Shown here: one piece after another, positions 1-8,895 of the stretch
How the letters are laid out: every line of letters starts with the position of its first letter
How positions within the stretch are numbered: position 1 is the first letter of the stretch
From: Pseudemcibacter sp038106445
GTDB lineage: Bacteria > Pseudomonadota > Alphaproteobacteria > Sphingomonadales > Emcibacteraceae
DNA: 64,000 nucleotides
Reading direction: 5' to 3'
Assembly (NCBI GenBank): GCA_038106445.1
Contig: JAYODU010000005.1
Span: forward strand, 89,162 to 153,161
The notes under the pieces: generated by a model
Databases searched by the model: none
Told to the model about the DNA's origin: nothing
What the model saw: only the letters and a program-made list of their open reading frames with translations
Translations under genes and position numbers: made by a program

Positions 1-1
1 T

Positions 2-85
2 AGCCGTAGGACAATGCCGGCAGCATTAAAAGCATTTAAACAATTTGTCGACAAAAAATCAGATAATTGGCGATTGTGCAAATAA
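2..85 (+). CDS. C-terminal end of a probable LysR-family regulator (5' partial)
   Basis: The frame is open from the window edge to a TAA at 83–85 and encodes 27 residues that include RRTMPAALKAFKQFVD. An Arg/Pro pair followed by (R/K)AFxxF is typical of the extreme C-terminus of LysR-type regulators, which usually end in a form of LPxRxRAFIDFL. Nothing else of the protein is in the window, so the family call is tentative. The gene runs in the same direction as the permease that starts about 80 bases downstream. Confidence 0.4.
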   Translation, partial: SRRTMPAALKAFKQFVDKKSDNWRLCK

Positions 86-166
86 GCAAAAAATAAAATT
101 GCTTGTTATGTTATGCCTGCTTAGTCCATGATACCCCTTCAATTATAAAAATATAGGGACTGGGCG

Positions 167-1483
167 ATGGGTGAAGATGACAATAATTCCGACGAAGGAC
201 TGATACGAACGATCGGGCCCAAAGCTCTTGGAACCAATATTTTTAATATGGTTGTAGGTGCCGGAATATTTGTACTTCCTGGTTATGTGGCGGCCCAACT
301 CGGCGCTGCGGCGTTATTCGCCTATTTTATTTGTGCTGGAGCAGTAGCTTTAATATTCCTCTGTTATGCTGAAATCGGTAGCCGTATAACGCGAAGTGGA
401 GGATCATATGCGTATATTGAAGACGCATTTGGAACTTTTCCTGGTTTTATTGCTTCAACGCTACTTTGGTTCGGTTGGGCTGTATTTTCTGATGCTGCGC
501 TTACGATTGCGATGGTGGATACCATCACAATCGCAGTCCCCCTTTTAAATGACCCGGTATGGCGTGCCGTATTTATTATTGCGTTATTGTCATTTATGGC
601 TTTTACTAATGTAATCGGGGTTAAATCTGGCATCAGGTTCGCTATATTTAATACCGCTATCAAAATTATACCACTTGCACTTTTACTGGTGGTGGGCCTG
701 ACTATGATAAAATTTGAAAATCTGGCCATAACAGAAATCCCTTCCCTCGAGAATATTGGTGCAGGAACACTACTCTTAATATTTGCATTTTGTGGTGCAG
801 AAACAGCGCTTAATACAAGTGGTGAGTTTCATCGCCCTTCCAGGACAGTCCCTGCAGGAATTTTACTTGGGATGGGTAGTATATTTATTGTTTATCTTGG
901 CCTTCAAACCGTCGCTCAGGGAGTGTTGGGTGATGGTCTGGCGCAGAATACTGAAGCGCCACTCGCAGCAGCAGCGGAGATTGTTTTTGGTGAATGGGGA
1001 GGAACATTGCTGCTTGCAGGTGCGGCCATATCCATATTTGGTACATTAAGTGGTGATATACTTGCTACGCCACGTGTTATATTTGCTGCGGCTAGAGACG
1101 ATAACCTCCCAGGCATACTTTCTAAAGTACATCCTGTTTATAAAACCCCTCATGTCGCTATTATGCTCTATGCTTTTGCGATTGGTGCAATTGCACTAAG
1201 CGGGTCCTTTCAGACACTGGCTGTTTTGGCATCAGGATCAATTTTACTTGTCTATGCGGGGGTATGTGCTGCAGCATTAAAAGTACGACTTCGTGATGGT
1301 GACCCAGGTGAGGGGGAGTTTAAAATGCCGGGTAAGACTATCATCCCAATTCTTGGCTGTTCTGTTATTGCCTGGATGCTTTATCAAATGTCAGGAAAAG
1401 AATGGATGGGATTGATTATATTCCTGATAATATCCACAGTTCTATATTTTCTTCAGAAATTTATCAAAAACAGGTCAGGATGA
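167..1483 (+). CDS. APC-superfamily amino acid permease
   Basis: This 438-residue protein has about twelve hydrophobic segments and belongs to the amino acid/polyamine/organocation permeases of the inner membrane. The unwound first-helix motif is visible as GAGIFVLPG near residue 31, followed by YAEIGSRITRSGGSYAYI around residues 67–84, the usual loop after helix 2. The length is normal for the family. The ATG follows a purine-rich stretch (gggactgggcg). The substrate cannot be read from sequence. The gene stands alone and ends directly at a strong hairpin terminator. Confidence 0.88.
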   Translation: MGEDDNNSDEGLIRTIGPKALGTNIFNMVVGAGIFVLPGYVAAQLGAAALFAYFICAGAVALIFLCYAEIGSRITRSGGSYAYIEDAFGTFPGFIASTLLWFGWAVFSDAALTIAMVDTITIAVPLLNDPVWRAVFIIALLSFMAFTNVIGVKSGIRFAIFNTAIKIIPLALLLVVGLTMIKFENLAITEIPSLENIGAGTLLLIFAFCGAETALNTSGEFHRPSRTVPAGILLGMGSIFIVYLGLQTVAQGVLGDGLAQNTEAPLAAAAEIVFGEWGGTLLLAGAAISIFGTLSGDILATPRVIFAAARDDNLPGILSKVHPVYKTPHVAIMLYAFAIGAIALSGSFQTLAVLASGSILLVYAGVCAAALKVRLRDGDPGEGEFKMPGKTIIPILGCSVIAWMLYQMSGKEWMGLIIFLIISTVLYFLQKFIKNRSG

Positions 1484-1512
1484 AAAAACCCGCCTTTAGC
1501 GGGCGGGTTTTA
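1484..1512 (+). terminator. Rho-independent terminator
   Basis: A perfect GC-rich stem (AAACCCGCC / GGCGGGTTT with a short TTTAGC-type loop) flanked by A and T runs begins one base after the permease stop codon. The flanking runs let it act in both directions, which suits its position between two convergent genes. Confidence 0.9.
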
Positions 1513-1537
1513 AAATCTTTATGTTTTGCTATTTAAT

Positions 1538-2731
1538 TTAAAAGCTTGGTTCCTGGATCGGATCACCAAATTTCCAACTGCCATCCGGCATTAAACAGGC
1601 TTGTCCATATGCCGGGACTGACTCGCCACCAATTTCAATGGTCGTGGTATATTCGCGCACCTGGAGGCAATTTTCATCCTCTACCGGTTGAGGTTGGTAT
1701 TGGTAGGCTGATTGATCACTTGCATATTGGTAGATGGTGGTAGCGGGTACCTGCTGGTAAACTGTCTGCACGGGTTGTTCCACATATACCACACGTGTTA
1801 CCGGGCGGCGATAACGGTATCTTGGGCTATAATAATAGCTCATTCCGTAATAACTGGGTCCGTAATATCCGTAATCATAATATCCGGTATAGTAACTTGG
1901 CCCGTAATAATACGGATAGCCATAACCTACACTGTAACTTAAACCGCCGTAATAATTATGACTGTTAAATGCTGAATATAAAATGGCACCACCAGCCAGA
2001 CCTGTTAGATAAGCACCACCGTGATTAGAGCGATATCCATTTCTGTATCCACGGCGATATGCGTTTCTGTAACTTCTGTTATTTCCAATAACACGGAAAG
2101 GTCTTCTGTTGTTGTTCACGACTGTACTGATTGGTCCGCCATTGTTATTAATAATTGTTGTATTTCCGTTGCGATTGCGAAACGCAGAACGGTTTCCGCC
2201 GCGCCCTGAATTGCTTACTACTGTTGTATTGCCACGGTTTCTGACCACAGTTCTATTGCGGTTGTTATTTGTTGTAACAACAGTGTTGTTGCCACGGTTT
2301 CTAAGGACTGTTCTGTTTCCACCGTTATTTGTATTTACAACAGCAGTGTTTCCACGGCTTCGGGTAAATGCTCTGTTTCTAGGGGTATTGTTATTTATGA
2401 TTGTTGTATTGTTGCCCCGGTTGCGAACCATGCCCGTATTGTTAGAACGTATATTGGGAGTGGCAGGTCTGCTAATGTTGGCTCTTGGTGTTATCCTTAC
2501 CGTATTATTTGACCTTACCGCTGGGCGACTATTCTGCGGTTGTGGCGCCATTCTGTTAGCGCGGGGTCTAGATACTGACGGTTTAGAGCCGTTATCAGAT
2601 TTTGTAATTCTTGATTTTTGTCTATCTCTGTTTTGTGCTGAGGCATCTGAGATTGGAATGGATATAAAACTTGCGGCCACGACCAGCGTGACTAATGCTG
2701 TTTTACTCAGGAATTTATTTTTGATACTCAT
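1538..2731 (-). CDS. exported Asn/Arg/Tyr-rich repeat protein
   Basis: This is a 397-residue protein of unknown function. A signal peptide spans about residues 1–32 (SDASA|QN). It is followed by a basic Pro/Arg/Asn-rich stretch, about five tandem 20-residue repeats of the RNRGNNTTVVNNN type (residues 103–199), a glycine-rich hydrophobic patch near 240–255, and a Tyr/Gly-rich segment (about 260–310). The C-terminal module has two cysteines (CLQVREYTTTIEIGG … AYGQACLMPDGSWKF) and resembles the conserved ending of many alphaproteobacterial envelope proteins related to 17-kDa surface antigen. An envelope or surface location is inferred. It is a single gene, convergent with the permease, with about 240 bases of AT-rich DNA upstream. 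Confidence 0.7.
   Translation of the reverse strand: MSIKNKFLSKTALVTLVVAASFISIPISDASAQNRDRQKSRITKSDNGSKPSVSRPRANRMAPQPQNSRPAVRSNNTVRITPRANISRPATPNIRSNNTGMVRNRGNNTTIINNNTPRNRAFTRSRGNTAVVNTNNGGNRTVLRNRGNNTVVTTNNNRNRTVVRNRGNTTVVSNSGRGGNRSAFRNRNGNTTIINNNGGPISTVVNNNRRPFRVIGNNRSYRNAYRRGYRNGYRSNHGGAYLTGLAGGAILYSAFNSHNYYGGLSYSVGYGYPYYYGPSYYTGYYDYGYYGPSYYGMSYYYSPRYRYRRPVTRVVYVEQPVQTVYQQVPATTIYQYASDQSAYQYQPQPVEDENCLQVREYTTTIEIGGESVPAYGQACLMPDGSWKFGDPIQEPSF
2135..2425 (-). repeat. in-gene tandem repeats of about 60–63 bp
   Basis: About five imperfect copies of a 60–63 bp unit encode the RNRGN(N/T)T(V/I)(V/I)NNN-type repeat of the exported protein. Copies differ by substitutions and by one or two codons, so the array could expand or contract without breaking the frame. 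Confidence 0.75.
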
Positions 2732-2975
2732 CTTTCATTCCTTTTATTCATTTCTCCCCATCACATGTGACTCACTATATCAAAACAACCTTAACCCAAA
2801 CTGAATAAAAAAATCCAATCAAATAAAATACTTTTGGTTGTGTTATTATCTATAATGATTGTATAATTTGCTAATTACAATACTAAAAAGTGTATATAAA
2901 ATTATTTTTAGAATTAAATCCAAAAATACATACTTGTACATTTATTTGGCATTATCAAACAACCCATTGAAAAAT

Positions 2976-3650
2976 CTAATTTAATTTTTTTGTGATGTTT
3001 TTAAAAACCTCTTCAAACATTTCTGTGGTTAATCGGCCGGTATTGGTATTATAGCGTGAGCAATGGTAGCTATCGATTAATAATAAACCGTTAGTAAGCT
3101 TGTGAACCTTATTGTGGCCAAATTTAAATGCTGTTTTCTTTTCGTTATATGTGGAAAGAACAGCATTATGGGCAACTAACCCAAGCGCAAGAATTATTTT
3201 TATAGTTGGAATTCTTTTTATCTGTTCAATTAAAAAAGGCCGGCAATTACGTTCTTCTTCACCAATTGTTTTATTTTGGGGTGGTACGCATCTTACCGCA
3301 TTTGTGATGATTGCCCGGTTGAGTTTCAAGCCATCATGGATAGAAGCCCTGTATGATCCGGTTGCAAAACCGAATTTTGCTAGCGTCGGATAGAGCAAAT
3401 CGCCTGCATAATCTCCGGTAAAGGGTCTTCCGGTTCTATTTGCTCCTTTTAAGCCTGGTGCAAGACCCACTATTAAAAGTTCTGCGTCATCTGAACCGAA
3501 TGCAGGTACCGGGCCATTAAAAAATTCGGGAAATTTTTCAGTATTTTGTTTTCTGAAATCCACAAGCCGCGGGCAAAGTGAGCAATCAAGTGGTGCATTA
3601 CCGGGTAAAGCATCAGCTTGATTTTTAATGAGTTCAATATTGTTTATCAT
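2976..3650 (-). CDS. uracil-DNA glycosylase, family 5 (UDGb)-like
   Basis: This 224-residue enzyme should remove uracil or deaminated purines from DNA as the first step of base-excision repair. Motif A is GLAPGLKGANRTGRPFTGD (residues 62–80), typical of family 5 rather than family 4. Four cysteines (C23, C26, C121, C136) are placed as in iron-sulfur UDGs. Motif B (residues 194–208, YHCSRYNTNTGRLT) keeps the histidine but has Cys where family 5 usually has Pro. The start codon directly abuts the stop codon of the upstream NYN gene with no gap, so the two are co-transcribed and probably translationally coupled. Family is well supported; exact base specificity is not. Confidence 0.85.
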   Translation of the reverse strand: MINNIELIKNQADALPGNAPLDCSLCPRLVDFRKQNTEKFPEFFNGPVPAFGSDDAELLIVGLAPGLKGANRTGRPFTGDYAGDLLYPTLAKFGFATGSYRASIHDGLKLNRAIITNAVRCVPPQNKTIGEEERNCRPFLIEQIKRIPTIKIILALGLVAHNAVLSTYNEKKTAFKFGHNKVHKLTNGLLLIDSYHCSRYNTNTGRLTTEMFEEVFKNITKKLN

Positions 3651-4205
3651 TCACGGATGTCCAATTGTATCCGAGGATTCTGCGCGGCCAAATTCTTTAT
3701 GCATATCTGCTATTTCAATAAAGCTGTCCGCCTGCCTTCTGAGTTCATCGGCAATCATGGGTGGATGGGTTTTGGTGCTGCTGACTACGGTAACACGTAC
3801 CCCTTTGCGCTGCACTGATTCAACAAGCCGCCGGAAATCACCATCTCCAGAAAAGAGTACGATATGATCGACATGTTCTGCCATTCCCATCATGTCTATG
3901 GCAAGTTCCATGTCCATGTTGCCTTTAATTTTTCTTTCGCCGCGATCATCTGTAAATTCTTTGGTAGGTTTGGTAATCATAGTATAGCCATTATAATCAA
4001 GCCAATCGATGAGTGGACGTAGTGGTGAATATTCCGCATCTTCTATTAGCGCAGTGTAATAATTGGCACGCAGCAATCGGCTTCTGTCAGCGAAATAACG
4101 ACGCAGGCGGCTATAGTCTATATCGAAACTAAGGGATTTTGCGGTTGCGAATAAATTGGAACCATCAATAAAAATTGCCAACTTTTCTTCAGGATAAAAT
4201 AACAT
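3651..4205 (-). CDS. NYN-domain (LabA/DUF88-type) putative nuclease
   Basis: The 184-residue protein is a single NYN domain, a PIN-like Mg-dependent RNase fold. Acidic residues of the expected active site are D14 in FIDGSN, D98 in KGNMDMEL, D104, and D121/D123 in SGDGDF. The pattern matches the LabA/DUF88 group, whose members cleave RNA or remain uncharacterised. It is the first gene of a two-gene operon with the uracil-DNA glycosylase. The 174-base AT-rich region upstream is shared with the divergent folK gene and should hold both promoters. Confidence 0.8.
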   Translation of the reverse strand: MLFYPEEKLAIFIDGSNLFATAKSLSFDIDYSRLRRYFADRSRLLRANYYTALIEDAEYSPLRPLIDWLDYNGYTMITKPTKEFTDDRGERKIKGNMDMELAIDMMGMAEHVDHIVLFSGDGDFRRLVESVQRKGVRVTVVSSTKTHPPMIADELRRQADSFIEIADMHKEFGRAESSDTIGHP

Positions 4206-4379
4206 GATAAATTCCTAAAATATGAAATAAATATAAATAAAATATATTTAAGTCATATCATATTTATTGCGGAATATAAATTAATTTAGAATATGTCTAT
4301 GATTGGGATCGAATGGTTTATATCTTAATTCAAAAATACTTAATCAGTTTCATGTTTATCGGAAGGGCAATTTAAAAAT

Positions 4380-4910
4380 ATGATATTAATAGGTTTGGGA
4401 AGTAATTTGACAACTGAACAATATACGACATCCAGTGATGTTATAAATGCAGCGCTCAGTGCACTGGAAAATGAGAATATTCAAATTGATTTATGCTCTG
4501 ACTTTTATGAAACAGAGCCTGTCCCTGTATCTGATCAGCCTTGGTATATTAATGCAGTTGCAAAAATTAAAACGGATCTTGGTGCCAAAGAACTATTAAA
4601 CAGATTACATAAAATTGAAGAAAAAATAGGACGTGTACGTCGTGACAGATGGGAAGCACGTATTATAGATATCGATTTATTATGCTACGGTGATTTAGTG
4701 TTGCCAAATAAAGCAAACTGGCATTCGCTTGCCAGCGATGCAAACAAAAAACAAATGATAGTCCCGCATAGCAGAATGCATGAAAGGAATTTTGTACTGA
4801 TTCCCTTACTGGAAATAGCCCCGCTTTGGGTCCACCCGGTTTTTAACAAAAATACCAGGCAGCTGTTAAATGAAAGCAAAACAGTTGGCCTTGTGAGGAA
4901 AATTACATAA
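4380..4910 (+). CDS. folK: 2-amino-4-hydroxy-6-hydroxymethyldihydropteridine pyrophosphokinase
   Basis: FolK transfers pyrophosphate from ATP to 6-hydroxymethyl-dihydropterin in folate synthesis in the cytoplasm. The 176-residue protein begins with the conserved (I)GLGSNL, followed by FYETEPV, DQPWYINAV, the signature RWEARIIDIDLLCYGD, and the C-terminal VPHSRMHERNFVLIPL. The length is usual. It precedes rpoZ by 89 bases with no obvious terminator between them, an arrangement often seen in alphaproteobacteria. Confidence 0.93.
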   Translation: MILIGLGSNLTTEQYTTSSDVINAALSALENENIQIDLCSDFYETEPVPVSDQPWYINAVAKIKTDLGAKELLNRLHKIEEKIGRVRRDRWEARIIDIDLLCYGDLVLPNKANWHSLASDANKKQMIVPHSRMHERNFVLIPLLEIAPLWVHPVFNKNTRQLLNESKTVGLVRKIT

Positions 4911-4999
4911 AAATAACCGCTTTTTACCACTAATCAGCTTTACAGAGCCGACCAGGAATTGTATAAGCCCCTTTTATTTATTGATATGGAGAGTGCAAG

Positions 5000-5410
5000 A
5001 TGGCACGTATCACAGTAGAAGATTGCGAAGACAAAGTAGATAACAGATTTGATCTGGTATTGCTTGCAGCGCGCAGAGCACGGCAAATATCAGCAGGGGC
5101 GCCTATCACTGTAGAACGTGATAATGATAAGAACCCAGTGGTTGCATTGCGTGAAATTGCCGATGAAACGATTAAAGCATTAGATCTTCAGGAAGCTGTT
5201 TTATATAGCCTTCAAAAACATGTAGAAGTTGACGAGCCGGAAGAAGATGATATTTCGCTGTTGCTTGCGGAACAAAAATTAAGTGAGAATAATCAGGATC
5301 TGTCCGCCGATAATCTTGCCAAAGTAGCTATGGAAGTGAAAGCAGATGTTGCTAGGGCAGAAATTGATGATGATGAGGATATGGATTTCGAAGACGAATT
5401 TCCTGAATAG
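5000..5410 (+). CDS. rpoZ: DNA-directed RNA polymerase omega subunit
   Basis: The protein starts MARITVEDCEDKVDNRFDLV, the omega signature, and contains the usual ARRARQISAG segment followed by NPVVALREIADETI. Omega binds the C-terminus of beta-prime and assists RNA polymerase assembly and the ppGpp response. At 136 residues it has the acidic C-terminal tail common in alphaproteobacteria. A GGAGAG ribosome-binding site sits 7 bases before the ATG. A hairpin terminator follows, so the next gene (rel/spoT) probably has some independent expression. Confidence 0.95.
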   Translation: MARITVEDCEDKVDNRFDLVLLAARRARQISAGAPITVERDNDKNPVVALREIADETIKALDLQEAVLYSLQKHVEVDEPEEDDISLLLAEQKLSENNQDLSADNLAKVAMEVKADVARAEIDDDEDMDFEDEFPE

Positions 5411-5431
5411 CTTTTTTTAAAATAATTATAT

Positions 5432-5473
5432 AAAAAAGACTTGTTTGAGTTGTCCTCAGCAAGTCTTTTTTTT
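5432..5473 (+). terminator. Rho-independent terminator after rpoZ
   Basis: Perfect arms AAAAAAGACTTG (5432–5443) and CAAGTCTTTTTT (from 5460), a 16-base loop and a T run lie between rpoZ and the ppGpp synthetase gene. Confidence 0.8.
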
Positions 5474-5513
5474 ACAGTAGTGTAAAAGCAATATATTACC
5501 CAGGAACTATAAA

Positions 5514-7670
5514 GTGATACGGCAGTTTGAACTCGTTGACATGGTTAAAGCCTATGATCCGGATATTGATGAAATGCGTCTTAACCGGGCGTATGTTTTT
5601 TCAATGAAGGCGCATGGGACACAACTGCGAGCCAGCGGCGATCCATATTTTTCGCATCCGCTTGAAGTAGCCGGTATTTTAACGGGGATGCAGCTGGACT
5701 GCGATACAATTGTAACGGCCCTTTTGCATGATACTATTGAAGATACTGTAGCAACTTACGAACAAATTGAAGAACTTTTTGGCACAGATATAGCCAAAAT
5801 GGTTGATGGGGTAACCAAACTTTCTGAACTTGAATATACCTCAGAAACATCCAAGCAGGCAGAAAATTTCAGGAAATTTCTGCTTGCCATGTCCAATGAT
5901 ATAAGAGTGTTACTTGTAAAGCTGGCGGACAGGCTTCACAACATGCGTACGCTCCATTTTATAAAAAACCCGGAAAAAAGAGCACGTATTTCAAGGGAAA
6001 CTCTGGATATTTATGCACCATTAGCCGAAAGGATCGGAATGCAGGAGTTGATGAATGAGCTTGAAGACCTTGCATTTCCACATGTTTACCCTGAAGCGCA
6101 CGAATCCATTATGAAGCGTCTTGATTATCTTTATGCTAATACGGAAAATGTTCGTGATGAAGTGATCAGGGAACTGGAAAAAATCTTTGCTTTAAATTAC
6201 CTCGATGCTGAAGTGATTGGCAGACGCAAGCAACCTTATTCCATATGGAAAAAAATAACCTATAGAAATGTCAGTCTGGAAAATCAGGCAGACCTTTTCG
6301 CATTCAGGGTTATTGTTGATGATATTGAAGACTGCTATAAGGCATTGGGCATAATTCATAAAACCTGGCAGGCAGTTCCCGGACTTCTTAAAGATTATAT
6401 TTCAATGCCAAAGCCAAACGGCTATCAGTCCATTCATACGGTCGTCATTGGCCCTCAAAGAAAAAGGATTGAAGTTCAGATCAGGTCCACTGAAATGGAT
6501 GTTATTGCGGAAAAAGGCGTTGCCGCGCATTGGCATTATAAAAATAGTGAGGCCTCAAAGACAGACGGTATCCATTACCGGTGGTTACAGGATCTTCTTG
6601 AAATTCTTGAACATGCGGCTGATCCTGAAGAATTTCTTGAACATACAAAAATAGCGATGTACCAGCATCAGGTTTTTTGTTTTACGCCGAAAGGAGAACT
6701 GATTAACCTTCCGGCGGGATCAACTGTTGTTGATTTTGCATACGCTGTGCATACGATGGTCGGTGACAGGTGTGTTGGTGGGAAAGTGAACGGTGAACCC
6801 GCACAATTGAAGCGCCGTCTTGCAAACGGTGATCAGGTTGAAATACTTACCTCTGACGCCCAGAAACCTCATGAAAGCTGGGCAGATTTTGTTGTTACTG
6901 GTAAAGCGAAAGCAGCCATTCGTAAATATACAAGGCAACAGCAAAAAAATGAGTATATTGCGCTTGGTGAAGAAATATTGAAGCACTCATTTGAGCATGA
7001 AAATAGGGAATATAACGTGAAGGCGATTTCTTCCGCTGCTGAAAAACTGAACTTGAAAGACGGTGCTAAATCAGTGTTTGAGATGGTTGGAAGTGGTGAA
7101 ATTTCAGATCGAACCGTACTTGAAATTGTTTTTCCCAGTCTGAAAAATAAAAAAGATACTAAAAAATCTGGTCCAATTGTTGTTGATACAAAAAGAAGTC
7201 ATAAAGGAGGTGACAATCAGCTTCCAATAAAGGGACTTACGCCCGGACTACCGGTTCATATATCAAAATGCTGTCATCCGTTGCCAGGTGACCGCATTGT
7301 TGGTATTGTTTCGGAAGGCAAAGGGGTTATGGTCCATACTATCGATTGTGACGCATTGGATGTATATACGGAAGCACCGGAAGCGTGGCTTGATCTTTCC
7401 TGGCATCCTCCTGAAAACAGTGCAGAAATTTTTATTGGCCGCGTAAATGTAGTGCTAAAGCATGTTCCGGGTGCTCTTGCATCCATCCTGTCAATTATCG
7501 CGCAGGATGATGGAAATGTAAGCAATGTAAAATTCAGAGAAAGATCAGCGGATGTATTTAGAATTGAACTTGATCTTGAAGTAAGGGATGCTAAACATTT
7601 AACTGACTTAATTTCGGCGCTAAGAGCCAGTAAATATGTGGACTCAGCTGAAAGGGCATTTACAGGTTAA
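5514..7670 (+). CDS. bifunctional (p)ppGpp synthetase/hydrolase (Rel/SpoT)
   Basis: The 718-residue stringent-response enzyme has the full domain set: an HD hydrolase domain (H48, H72-D73, E76-D77), a synthetase domain centred near YSIWKK and MPKPNGYQSIHTVV, a TGS domain (CFTPKGELINLPAGSTVVDFAYAVHT), a zinc-finger-like segment (ISKCCHPLPGD), and a C-terminal ACT domain. Intact HD residues and an intact synthetase motif imply both activities, as is usual in alphaproteobacteria with a single long Rel. The start is GTG with AGGA upstream; the sequence MIRQFELVDMVKAYDPD matches family N-termini. It leads the run to pyrE. Confidence 0.93.
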   Translation: MIRQFELVDMVKAYDPDIDEMRLNRAYVFSMKAHGTQLRASGDPYFSHPLEVAGILTGMQLDCDTIVTALLHDTIEDTVATYEQIEELFGTDIAKMVDGVTKLSELEYTSETSKQAENFRKFLLAMSNDIRVLLVKLADRLHNMRTLHFIKNPEKRARISRETLDIYAPLAERIGMQELMNELEDLAFPHVYPEAHESIMKRLDYLYANTENVRDEVIRELEKIFALNYLDAEVIGRRKQPYSIWKKITYRNVSLENQADLFAFRVIVDDIEDCYKALGIIHKTWQAVPGLLKDYISMPKPNGYQSIHTVVIGPQRKRIEVQIRSTEMDVIAEKGVAAHWHYKNSEASKTDGIHYRWLQDLLEILEHAADPEEFLEHTKIAMYQHQVFCFTPKGELINLPAGSTVVDFAYAVHTMVGDRCVGGKVNGEPAQLKRRLANGDQVEILTSDAQKPHESWADFVVTGKAKAAIRKYTRQQQKNEYIALGEEILKHSFEHENREYNVKAISSAAEKLNLKDGAKSVFEMVGSGEISDRTVLEIVFPSLKNKKDTKKSGPIVVDTKRSHKGGDNQLPIKGLTPGLPVHISKCCHPLPGDRIVGIVSEGKGVMVHTIDCDALDVYTEAPEAWLDLSWHPPENSAEIFIGRVNVVLKHVPGALASILSIIAQDDGNVSNVKFRERSADVFRIELDLEVRDAKHLTDLISALRASKYVDSAERAFTG

Positions 7671-7679
7671 TAAGGAATT

Positions 7680-8270
7680 ATGATGGATAAGGATGAAGTA
7701 TTAAAAGAATTTAGAGAAGCCAAAGCTCTACTGGAAGGACATTTTCTTCTTTCGTCAGGTCTTCATAGCGAAAAATATCTTCAGTGTGCCCGCGTTCTTA
7801 TGGATCCTGTCCGTGCAGCAAGGGTCTGTGCTGCACTTGCGGAAAAGATTAAGTTTACAATTGATGATAATATTGATCTGGTGGTTTCTCCGGCTATGGG
7901 AGGTGTAATCGTTGGTTATGAAATGGGTCGTCAACTTGGTGTCAATGCCATATTTACAGAAAGGGTGAATGGTGAATTTGAACTTCGCCGGGGATTTGAA
8001 ATTCCTAAAGGTGCGAATGTCCTTATGGCTGAAGATATTGTAACAACAGGTCTTTCATCCAGAGAATGTATTGATACCATTATCAAGTATGGCGGTAATG
8101 TAGTTGCGGCAAGTTGTCTTATCGACAGAAGCAATGGAAAGGTTGATGTAGGTGTTCCGCTTGTTTCCCTGATGGGGTTGGAAATTCCTGCATATTCTCA
8201 TGATAATCTGCCGGATCATTTAAAAGGATCTGAGGCAATAAAGCCGGGCAGCCGTGATTTAAAAAAATAA
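7680..8270 (+). CDS. pyrE: orotate phosphoribosyltransferase
   Basis: PyrE condenses orotate with PRPP to give OMP in pyrimidine synthesis. The 196-residue protein shows the N-terminal GHFLLSSGLHSEKYLQCARV and the PRPP-binding loop VLMAEDIVTTGLSS (residues 114–127). AAGGA precedes the tandem ATGATG at 7680/7683, and either ATG may be used. It starts nine bases after the Rel stop codon. Confidence 0.93.
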   Translation: MMDKDEVLKEFREAKALLEGHFLLSSGLHSEKYLQCARVLMDPVRAARVCAALAEKIKFTIDDNIDLVVSPAMGGVIVGYEMGRQLGVNAIFTERVNGEFELRRGFEIPKGANVLMAEDIVTTGLSSRECIDTIIKYGGNVVAASCLIDRSNGKVDVGVPLVSLMGLEIPAYSHDNLPDHLKGSEAIKPGSRDLKK

Positions 8271-8295
8271 TTTCTACTTTGGATGGGGAAAGAAG

Positions 8296-8895
8296 CTGTT
8301 TAATAGTCGAAAAAAGCAATCAATATTTCAGAAGTTTAGAGAGGTCCTCTGGCCGTCATCGGGCTGGCTTCGTGCTGGACATTATATGCGTCACCGCATT
8401 GCCCGTATTGACGGAACGCCATATGCGATTGCGGCCGGGTTTGCTTCCGGAGCATCAATTTCATTTACGCCTTTTGTCGGGTTCCACTTTATTATTGCCG
8501 GGATTATTGCCTGGATTATTCGTGGCAATATACTTACTTCGGCGATTGGTACGGCCGTAGGCAACCCCTGGACTTTCCCTTTTATCTGGGCTGTCACCTA
8601 TAATCTTGGGGTTTACATTCTAGGATGGGAAGCAAGTGGAGATATTATGTCCAGCATGAATGCCATGTTTGGAAGTTTCACAATAGTAGATTTGGTGAAT
8701 GATCCTGTAAAAGCCCTTGGCCCATTTCTGGAGACTGTATTTATGCCGATGTTTATTGGCGGGGTGATTATAGGCGGTGCATTATGGATTGTATTTTATT
8801 GGCCAATCTTTAAATTGGTATCGCAATACAAAATAAACCGTCTCAAGAGACGGCAGGCAAAATCCGGAACGAATGGAGCGAATGAAGATGGCTAA
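8296..8895 (+). CDS. DUF2062 membrane protein; 5' end needs a CTG start or carries a one-base error
   Basis: This is a small inner-membrane protein of unknown function. The internal part is typical: DGTPYAIAAGFASGASISFTPFVGFHF, then two or three hydrophobic segments. The first ATG in frame is at 8386, but the frame upstream of it still encodes the conserved family N-terminus (KKQSIFQKFREVLWPSSGW). No ATG, GTG or TTG lies upstream in that frame before a stop. Either translation begins at CTG 8296, preceded by GGGGAAAG, or one G is surplus in the GGGG run at 8285–8288. Removing one G joins ATG 8283 to the frame as MGKKLFNSRKK. The 3' end overlaps pdxJ by eight bases. Confidence 0.7.
   Translation: MFNSRKKQSIFQKFREVLWPSSGWLRAGHYMRHRIARIDGTPYAIAAGFASGASISFTPFVGFHFIIAGIIAWIIRGNILTSAIGTAVGNPWTFPFIWAVTYNLGVYILGWEASGDIMSSMNAMFGSFTIVDLVNDPVKALGPFLETVFMPMFIGGVIIGGALWIVFYWPIFKLVSQYKINRLKRRQAKSGTNGANEDG

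Noticed and set aside
2109..2804. Leu/Val-rich open frame on the + strand (231 codons)
   Set aside because: It is the complement of the Asn/Arg repeat gene. Its hydrophobic repeats arise from reading AAC/AAT and CGN codons backwards, and it has no plausible start or family.
8279..8560. TTG-initiated 93-codon frame overlapping the DUF2062 gene
   Set aside because: Its product has no family features, while the alternative frame encodes the conserved DUF2062 N-terminus.
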